From: SAR86 cluster bacterium SAR86B
GTDB lineage: Bacteria; Pseudomonadota; Gammaproteobacteria; Magnimaribacterales; Magnimaribacteraceae
Reading direction: 5' to 3'
Length of the DNA: 51,299 nucleotides
Assembly: GCA_905182235.1 (NCBI GenBank)
Contig: CAJJAM010000002.1
Coordinates: forward strand, 1-51,299
The translations under genes and the position numbers were made by a program. Shown piece by piece: positions 45,433 through 51,299 of the stretch (its first letter is position 1; every line of letters starts with the position of its first letter). Under the pieces are notes generated by a model. That model made no database searches, was not told the DNA's origin, and saw only the letters and a program-made list of their open reading frames with translations.

Positions 45433-46179
45433 TTAAGCAGTTCTCTTATCTTCAACTGCTGCAGCCCATATTACTAAGCCAAACAGTATCTTGTTTACGA
45501 AATCTGCAAGGTTATAAATAAGGTTTAGAGAACTTGCATCCACAGAACCCATTAAATAACCAAACACGTATCCAGCTGGATAAATGGCCCAACCTACAAT
45601 AATAATCCACATCATTGTGTTGTAAGCGGTTTGTACTGAAGGACTTGTTGTTAAAACTGCCTCTTTGCCTTCTCCCATCCACAGTGTGTAGATCATGTAA
45701 ACCCAGAAAGCCACTCCTATAAGGAACGCTGGAAGAGCTGGCATAAGACCTGCTTCTCCTGCATAACCAAATACAAGCATTAACAAAGAGCTTACGAATA
45801 ATTTATAAAACAAAGATGCAGCAACTTCAGTTACCGCTCTTAGAATAAGATAAAACTCTGCCATGAGTAATGGTACGGTTAAGAGCCAATCTATGTACCT
45901 AAATACAGTTGGTGTTTCTCCCGTGTCAATCCACACACCGCGCATGTAAAGATAGTGCCAAAAAGCTATACCTGTTACTAACCCAGCTATAGTCAGTGAG
46001 GTTTTCCATTTTTCACCTACGTTATCTCTTTCAATAAAAAAGAAAACGGTAGCAGCCAATAAAGCTGCTGTTACTAGCCAAAACGACACTCCCACGAAGT
46101 CGTTAGCATTTAAGTCTCCACCGCTGGCAGCAAAAAGAGGTGCCGCTGCAAAACTGGATAATATTATAAGAAATTTCAT
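45433..46179 (-). CDS. Proteorhodopsin, green-absorbing light-driven proton pump
   Basis: The 248-residue, seven-helix retinal protein has a cleaved signal peptide (MKFLIILSSFAAAPLFA). Residues fall at reference positions: His75, Arg94, proton acceptor Asp97 (RYIDWLL), tuning residue Leu105 (green), proton donor Glu108 (MAEFYLIL), and the retinal Lys at 230 (FVNKILFG). This is a proton pump, not a sodium (NDQ) or chloride pump. A strong GGGAGTAAG site precedes the ATG. No retinal synthesis genes (crt, blh) are adjacent. Confidence 0.98.
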   Translation of the reverse strand: MKFLIILSSFAAAPLFAASGGDLNANDFVGVSFWLVTAALLAATVFFFIERDNVGEKWKTSLTIAGLVTGIAFWHYLYMRGVWIDTGETPTVFRYIDWLLTVPLLMAEFYLILRAVTEVAASLFYKLFVSSLLMLVFGYAGEAGLMPALPAFLIGVAFWVYMIYTLWMGEGKEAVLTTSPSVQTAYNTMMWIIIVGWAIYPAGYVFGYLMGSVDASSLNLIYNLADFVNKILFGLVIWAAAVEDKRTA

Positions 46180-46345
46180 GTCTTACTCCCATATGAATAA
46201 TTTAATTAATAGATAGAACCTAGATTTAATCTATTCTGGGCGTCCGAATTATCAATCTAAAAAACCGTGTCCCGGTTATTTCGTCAAATTCAGCAAGACA
46301 GGACTATAAAAGTAACTCCTTTTTTATAATTCTTCAAGTAAAATA

Positions 46346-47548
46346 TTATTCTGGCTTCAAAGCTGAGTAGACCAAAGACCTTAATTCTCTCCTGACCTGA
46401 TAAGTTGAAGATGGAAGAAGTTGCGTCATAAATATAATAACAATATCTTCTTTCGGATTGATCATGAAGACTGTGCTGGCAGCACCTCCCCAACCAAACT
46501 CACCTACGTCACTTAAAGTTTGAGATTTAGCAGGATCTAACATCACTGAGAACCCTAAACCAAAACCCACCCCTGCGTAAGGTGTTTCGCTAAAAGCAGA
46601 CTGACTCATTTCAGTGAGGTCCTTTCCTTCTGGCAAGTGATTGCAGCTCATTAGCTCGATGGTCTTCCTTCCAATCAGTCTTTTTCCTTTAAATTCTCCC
46701 TGATTAATGATCATGGAACAAAAGTTATAATAATCGCTCATGGTGGAAAACAAACCTCCTCCTCCAGATAAATGCCTTGTATTTAAAAAAGGTATCTCTA
46801 AGAGCCTAGGGCTTCCTTTAGGGTCGTGTTCGTATAAAGCAGCCAATCTGTCTTTCTTTTCTTCAGGGCAAGAAAACCCTGTGTCTGTCATTTCCAATGG
46901 GTCAAAGATATTTTTATTAAAATACTCATCTAGCTTCATTCCTGACAACACCTCAACCAAGTATCCCAAAACATCAGTAGAGACAGAATAATTCCACTCG
47001 TCTCCCGGAGAAAATTCCAGGGGCAGTTTGGCAAGAATACCAACGAACTCTTCTAGTGAGCTTGCTTGTTCTAATTTAGCCTTACGATATGCAGCATCAA
47101 CATTAGACTTATTCATGAATCCATAAGTAAGACCTGACATATGGGACAAAAGGTCTCTTATAGTCATATGCCTTTTAGGTCTCGAAGTTAAAAAATTTGG
47201 ATAAGTCCCTGACTCATAAACTCTTAAGTTCTTCCAATCAGGTATGTACCAGTGAACTGGATCATCCAGTCTAAACAAGCTCTTTTCAAATAATTGCATA
47301 ATGGAGATGCTGGTGATCGCCTTAGTCATAGAATAAATTCTGAATATGGCATCTTCTTTCATGGATTTATTATTCTCACGATCCATCAGACCTAAAGAGT
47401 CCAAATAAGCTACCTCGCCTTTTCTTGCTACCAAAGTCAAAGTACCGATGTACTTGCCATCCTTGACGTAGGTTTCGTCCAAATAAGACCTGATGTTCTT
47501 TAAGACTTCTGAGTCTAAACCTACGGATTCTGGGTTTACTGTTTTCAT
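46346..47548 (-). CDS. Serine beta-lactamase-fold hydrolase (family VIII esterase-like)
   Basis: About 400 residues from the ATG at 47548, which has a clear AGGAGG ahead of it; an upstream Met at 47602 is less likely. The SxxK nucleophile is S73-M-T-K76, the Tyr motif is Y187-S-V, and GWGGAAST takes the place of KTG. This set, with WGG, is typical of EstB-type carboxylesterases rather than true beta-lactamases. No signal peptide is seen, so the substrate is probably cytoplasmic, an ester or small amide. Confidence 0.85.
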   Translation of the reverse strand: MKTVNPESVGLDSEVLKNIRSYLDETYVKDGKYIGTLTLVARKGEVAYLDSLGLMDRENNKSMKEDAIFRIYSMTKAITSISIMQLFEKSLFRLDDPVHWYIPDWKNLRVYESGTYPNFLTSRPKRHMTIRDLLSHMSGLTYGFMNKSNVDAAYRKAKLEQASSLEEFVGILAKLPLEFSPGDEWNYSVSTDVLGYLVEVLSGMKLDEYFNKNIFDPLEMTDTGFSCPEEKKDRLAALYEHDPKGSPRLLEIPFLNTRHLSGGGGLFSTMSDYYNFCSMIINQGEFKGKRLIGRKTIELMSCNHLPEGKDLTEMSQSAFSETPYAGVGFGLGFSVMLDPAKSQTLSDVGEFGWGGAASTVFMINPKEDIVIIFMTQLLPSSTYQVRRELRSLVYSALKPE

Positions 47549-47681
47549 GTTTATCCTCCTAGATAAAGTGAAAGATGATACTAAATTTTTAATGAAAACC
47601 ATGCAAGCTTCTGCAATAAAGTTTTATCCTTACAAAAAAAAGATTATTATTGTTTCATCGATAGAAAATTGAGGAACCAAA

Positions 47682-49388
47682 ATGCATGACCTAGTTATAA
47701 GAAATGGAAAAATAGTTGATGGAAGTGGCAATGAATCATTCATGGGTGATATTGCGATTGATAAAGATCGTATAAGTAAAATAGGCCTGGTTGAAGATCA
47801 AGGGAAAAAAGAAATTGATGCTGAAGGTCATCTTGTAACGCCTGGATGGGTAGATATTCATACTCATTACGATGGGCAGGTTTGTTGGGATTCTTATTTA
47901 ACTCCTTCTTGCTGGCATGGAGTTACTACAGTTGTAATGGGAAATTGCGGCGTTGGTTTTGCACCTGTAAAACCCGGAACAGAAGAATTTCTTGTTCAAC
48001 TCATGGAAGGAGTGGAAGATATTCCTGGAGTGGCATTAAATGAAGGTGTGAGTTGGGACTGGGAGAGCTTTCCGCAATATCTTGATTCCATTGGAAAAAA
48101 TAATTACGCCATGGATGTTGGTGCAATGATTGGGCATGGACCCATTAGGTCATACGTCATGGGGTTTGACAGATGCCAAGGCAAAGAAGAGGCATCTGAT
48201 GGTGAGATAGCAGAAATGGCGGAGATTACTAAAGAAGCCATAGAGGCAGGAGCTCTTGGTTTCAGCACTTCAAGAACTTACCTCCACAAAGATAAATTTG
48301 GTGAGTACGTTCCTGGAACGGAAGCTAGCGCTAAAGAAATGAGAAAGATAGCTAATACTATAGCTGATCTAGGAAAAGGAACTTTGGAGATAGTTTCGGA
48401 TTGGATGGATAAAGACCTTGAGCTAGATTGGATTAAAGAATTCGTAGAGGAATCTGATAGAACACTTACTTACGCACAAACAGGCGGCGACCCATTTAAG
48501 ACCTGGAAATATTGTGAAGAAAATTTCTCTAAAGGTGTAAAGATCCGTCCTCAATTTACTGGAAGACCCACTGGAATGTTGTTCAGCTTAGAATCAACTG
48601 TTCATCCTTTTATTGCCCATCCTAGTTATGCAGAAATAGCTGATAAGTCATTAGAAGAAAAAGTATCTGCTATGAAAGATGAATCTTTTAAGCAGAGACT
48701 TCTTTCTGAGGAACCTGCTGTTGATAAAAATCACATGATCTACACTCTGATGACTGCATTTGATAAGCAGTTTCCAATGGATCATATTCCTAATTACGAG
48801 CCGCCTCTTGAAGATAGCATTGCAGGTATAGCTAAGAGCTCTAACAGAACAGTGATGGAAGTCATGTATGAAGAGTTGCTTAAAAATGATGGAAAAACTT
48901 TTGTTTGGGCCCCGTTCGCACCCTACCCTGACCATAACCTGGATTTCTATAAAATGATTATGGAGTTTGAGAGTTCTGTAGCTGGGCTCAGTGATGGAGG
49001 GGCTCACTGTGGACTTATATGTGATGCCAGTATGCCGACTTGGAATATATCTCACTGGACTAAAGATAGAGTTAAAGGAGATAAAATACCTTTAGAGTTT
49101 CTTGTCAGAAAACAAACGAAAGAGACTGCAGAAACTTTTGGTTTAATGGATAGAGGACAAATCAAAGAAGGTTACATGGCTGATATCAACATAATTGATC
49201 ATGATAAATTGTGTGTTTATAAGCCAGAGATGGTGCATGACCTGCCAACGGGAAGCAGAAGGATCATCCAAAAAGCTGGAGGCTATATTGCCACTATAAA
49301 AAGTGGCGTGGTGACGTTCAAAAATGATGAAGCCACAGGTGAACTGCCAGGAACTTTAATCAGAGGTGAGCAAGCAGCACACGCTTAA
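47682..49388 (+). CDS. N-acyl-D-amino-acid deacylase-like amidohydrolase
   Basis: The 568-residue amidohydrolase has the N-terminal metal motif VDIHTHYDGQVCWD, a central IGHGPIRSYVMG and GFSTSRTYLHKD, the catalytic Asp in GLSDGGAHCGLICD, and a closing beta-sandwich (GQIKEGYMADINIID). These fit the D-aminoacylase group, which frees D-amino acids from N-acyl forms, though relatives act on dihydropyrimidine-like rings. AGGAACC lies before the ATG. It is followed 3 bases later by the RraA-like gene. Confidence 0.85.
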   Translation: MHDLVIRNGKIVDGSGNESFMGDIAIDKDRISKIGLVEDQGKKEIDAEGHLVTPGWVDIHTHYDGQVCWDSYLTPSCWHGVTTVVMGNCGVGFAPVKPGTEEFLVQLMEGVEDIPGVALNEGVSWDWESFPQYLDSIGKNNYAMDVGAMIGHGPIRSYVMGFDRCQGKEEASDGEIAEMAEITKEAIEAGALGFSTSRTYLHKDKFGEYVPGTEASAKEMRKIANTIADLGKGTLEIVSDWMDKDLELDWIKEFVEESDRTLTYAQTGGDPFKTWKYCEENFSKGVKIRPQFTGRPTGMLFSLESTVHPFIAHPSYAEIADKSLEEKVSAMKDESFKQRLLSEEPAVDKNHMIYTLMTAFDKQFPMDHIPNYEPPLEDSIAGIAKSSNRTVMEVMYEELLKNDGKTFVWAPFAPYPDHNLDFYKMIMEFESSVAGLSDGGAHCGLICDASMPTWNISHWTKDRVKGDKIPLEFLVRKQTKETAETFGLMDRGQIKEGYMADINIIDHDKLCVYKPEMVHDLPTGSRRIIQKAGGYIATIKSGVVTFKNDEATGELPGTLIRGEQAAHA

Positions 49389-49391
49389 AGT

Positions 49392-49874
49392 ATGTCCTTC
49401 ACAACGCCTGATTTATCAGATGAAAATCCTGATGCCCTAGCCCTTCTGCCTATACTCAAAAACCTAGGCGGCAGGAAATCCTTTCATGGGAAAATTGAAA
49501 CCCTGAAATGCCCAGATGACAACTCCTTTGTAAAACAACTTTTAAACTCTGAAGGCAAAAAAAGAATTCTGGTAGTGGATGCTAATGGAATCAATACAGT
49601 GGCTCTTTTAGGAGACATGATTGCTGAGGCTGGCGTGAAGAATAACTGGAGTGGCGTGGTTATCAACGGCTACATAAGAGACGTAGATATCATCAATACC
49701 TTAAACATAGGCGTACAAGCGCTTGGGACCGTGCCCGTTAGGAGTGCAAAGAAAAATCAAGGCGAGCTTGGAATAGATGTATCTTTTGGAGGGCTGACCT
49801 TTAAGTCAGGGGACTACGTTTACGCTGATAATAACGGCTTATTGTTAAGCAAAAGAGAATTAAAGCTATCTTAA
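49392..49874 (+). CDS. RraA family protein
   Basis: The 160-residue protein resembles RraA (regulator of RNase E) and the 4-hydroxy-4-methyl-2-oxoglutarate aldolases of the same fold: TPDLSDENPDALALLPIL, LGDMIAEAGVKNNWSGVVINGYIRD and GDYVYADNNGLLL. The conserved Arg-Asp in GYIRDVD is the metal and substrate site in the aldolases. Its partner upstream is a catabolic amidohydrolase, which slightly favours an enzyme role. It shares stop-codon bases with the convergent permease gene. Confidence 0.85.
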   Translation: MSFTTPDLSDENPDALALLPILKNLGGRKSFHGKIETLKCPDDNSFVKQLLNSEGKKRILVVDANGINTVALLGDMIAEAGVKNNWSGVVINGYIRDVDIINTLNIGVQALGTVPVRSAKKNQGELGIDVSFGGLTFKSGDYVYADNNGLLLSKRELKLS

Positions 49875-51055
49875 ATAGACCTTAACGCCTCTGTGATATC
49901 CCTTCTGGCAGCATTCCAGGCCGGAAACAATCCTCCTATCAAGCCCACTATAAGAGCCAAGGTCATTCCTTGTTGAACGATTTCACCCGTGACTGCAAAA
50001 GCGAAAGCTGTTTGTGTAAAGGAGCCGCCGGCTAGAGTAGAAACGGTGTATCCATTAAATAAAGCATAAGCTATACCCGCGCCCAGAAGACCGCCTATAG
50101 TTGCTAAGATTAAAGCTTCAATCATCAAAGAGACAAGAACAGTGGAACCATTAAATCCTAGCGCCCTTAAAGTGCCTATTTCAACCAATCGAGTAGAGAC
50201 AGCGCTATACATGGTATTTAATGCAGCAAATACAGCCCCTACTGCCATGATATAACCCACCACTTGTCCAAATATCTTAATTAGGTCTGAACCCGAAGCT
50301 TGGCTGTCGTAGAAATCTAATTCAGTCAAAACTTTTAACTCCAAACTTGGATAATTTTCTATGTAGATACCTAAATCATCAAAACTGTCTTTGCTTTCTA
50401 ATCTAACGATCGCACTTGAAACACTGCCTTCTCGTCTAAATATATTTTGCGTTATGGGTAAATCACCCCAAACTTCAGATTCATGGACATCACCGCCAGT
50501 AGTAAAGACACCAACCACAGTGACAAAGCCGTCCCTTACTTTTATTTGGTCTCCTAGATCAACTCCATCGTATTGGTCATGAGCTCCCTTACCTATTATT
50601 ACCTCAGCAGTTCCGGTGTTAAAATTTCTTCCGCTTATAATCTCTAACTCGGGTCTTATTTTAAAACTGGTCTGTTGAACTCCCCTAAACGGCAGGTTGG
50701 ATGTTGACTCTGCTCCTTTCTTTTTCAAATCAATAATCGCATAAATTTCACCAGCGACTAAAGGGTCTCCGTTTTCTTCTTTGACTCCCGGTGAATTCAA
50801 AATGATGTCAACTTCCTGCATTTGAAGTCCACTACTAAGCTCTGAACTGGATCCATCCCTTAGAATTATCACCCTGTCTTCCTGTCCTGTATTGGATATT
50901 GTTGAATTCAGACCTTCTCCCATGGCCAAAAGAGAAACCATCACTGCTACTGAGCCTGCGATACCTACAATAATGACAATAGAAGCACCTGATCGCTGAA
51001 GCACGCTTTGTAAGTTCATTTGTGTTATGGAGAAAACCTGTCTAATAAAACTCAT
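49871..51055 (-). CDS. FtsX/MacB-type ABC transporter permease
   Basis: The 394-residue protein has an N-terminal membrane segment (residues 23-47), a periplasmic MacB-like domain of about 220 residues, and three C-terminal segments with the conserved VSTRLVEIGTLRALGF motif. Such permeases extrude lipoproteins, peptides or drugs, or transmit force to the periplasm. It follows another permease of the same kind by 1 base, so the two may form a heterodimer with an ATPase outside the window. Confidence 0.9.
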   Translation of the reverse strand: MSFIRQVFSITQMNLQSVLQRSGASIVIIVGIAGSVAVMVSLLAMGEGLNSTISNTGQEDRVIILRDGSSSELSSGLQMQEVDIILNSPGVKEENGDPLVAGEIYAIIDLKKKGAESTSNLPFRGVQQTSFKIRPELEIISGRNFNTGTAEVIIGKGAHDQYDGVDLGDQIKVRDGFVTVVGVFTTGGDVHESEVWGDLPITQNIFRREGSVSSAIVRLESKDSFDDLGIYIENYPSLELKVLTELDFYDSQASGSDLIKIFGQVVGYIMAVGAVFAALNTMYSAVSTRLVEIGTLRALGFNGSTVLVSLMIEALILATIGGLLGAGIAYALFNGYTVSTLAGGSFTQTAFAFAVTGEIVQQGMTLALIVGLIGGLFPAWNAARRDITEALRSI

Positions 51056-51056
51056 A

Positions 51057-51299
51057 TTAATTTTTCCTTAAAGCATCTACTACGTTTAATCTCATGGCTG
51101 AATAAGCGGGTAATAATCCAGATATAGTAGCGGTTAACAAAGCCAATGCTATAGCGCTTAGAACTATAGAAAATGAAAACTCTATTTGTCCTGCAAATCC
51201 TAACGCCACTCCTGAAAAGAATGGGAACAAAGCAAAAGCCATCAAAACACCTATTGCGGCACCTATCAAACAAATCAGCACTGATTCCATCAAAACAAA
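51057..51299 (-). CDS. FtsX/MacB-type ABC transporter permease (3' part only)
   Basis: The frame is open to the last base of the window, so only the final 80 or so residues are seen. They hold two membrane segments and the closing ISGLLPAYSAMRLNVVDALRKN, which matches the end of MacB/FtsX-type permeases and closely parallels the end of the next gene. It is the upstream partner of that gene. Confidence 0.85.
   Translation of the reverse strand, partial: FVLMESVLICLIGAAIGVLMAFALFPFFSGVALGFAGQIEFSFSIVLSAIALALLTATISGLLPAYSAMRLNVVDALRKN

Noticed and set aside
46346-47548. Antibiotic-resistance beta-lactamase
   Set aside because: The YSV and WGG motifs and the lack of a signal peptide fit family VIII esterases; no KTG box is present.

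Overview
The window is AT-rich chromosomal DNA from a free-living marine gammaproteobacterium. The evidence is a proteorhodopsin whose key residues match the numbering of the SAR86 reference protein almost exactly, gammaproteobacterial gene orders (queA-tgt-yajC-secD-secF, trmJ/suhB, rpoE-rseA...lepA-lepB-rnc-era-recO, sdhE/ygfZ), dense packing with many overlapping start and stop codons, and class Ia nrdAB of the long Pseudomonas type. A SAR86-like lineage is the best guess but is an inference. No complete mobile element, rRNA or CRISPR array is visible.

Layout. 1-2.4 kb: end of an ABC-F ATPase (YheS type) and a DUF885 metallopeptidase-like lipoprotein or secreted protein. 2.5-6.5 kb: an accessory patch of eight small genes on the minus strand, mostly secreted or membrane proteins, five of them lying behind copies of one conserved promoter-bearing repeat. 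It ends at a tRNA-Glu gene with a row of TGACTACA repeats beyond its 3' end, and holds gene remnants on the plus strand. 6.5-8.7 kb: an ABC-2 transporter with its YtrA-type GntR repressor and a palindromic operator. 8.7-15.7 kb: trmJ facing suhB, then the queA-tgt-yajC-secD-secF operon headed by tRNA-Leu(CAA). 15.8-18.2 kb: plsB. 18.2-29.2 kb: one tightly packed minus-strand series, rpoE-rseA-degQ-lepA-lepB-rnc-era-recO-acpS-adk-tsaB-uppP-rsmJ, joining envelope stress, protein export, ribosome and RNA maturation and lipid-carrier recycling. 29.3-36.2 kb: glk, sdhE/ygfZ, ung, a 3-phosphoglycerate dehydrogenase, argF and glpK. 36.3-44.0 kb: nrdA-nrdB, a glycerophosphodiester phosphodiesterase, a rhodanese, a pyruvate/oxaloacetate carboxyltransferase-like protein and a TauD-type dioxygenase. 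44.0-47.6 kb: periplasmic rhodanese, ceramidase-like membrane protein, green-tuned proteorhodopsin and a beta-lactamase-fold esterase. 47.7-51.3 kb: D-aminoacylase-like amidohydrolase, RraA-like protein and two FtsX-type permeases, the last cut by the window end.

The most unusual signals are: (i) the repeated promoter cassette in 3.8-6.2 kb, with a degenerate sixth copy beside proteorhodopsin, two copies of which sit so close to the start codon that the mRNAs should be leaderless; (ii) two neighbouring secreted proteins with near-identical signal-peptide DNA but unrelated mature parts; (iii) a cluster of four DnaA-box-like sites beside a long AT-rich, gene-free stretch at 32.1-32.6 kb, close to a change in prevailing gene direction; and (iv) a possible integrase attachment remnant at tRNA-Glu.
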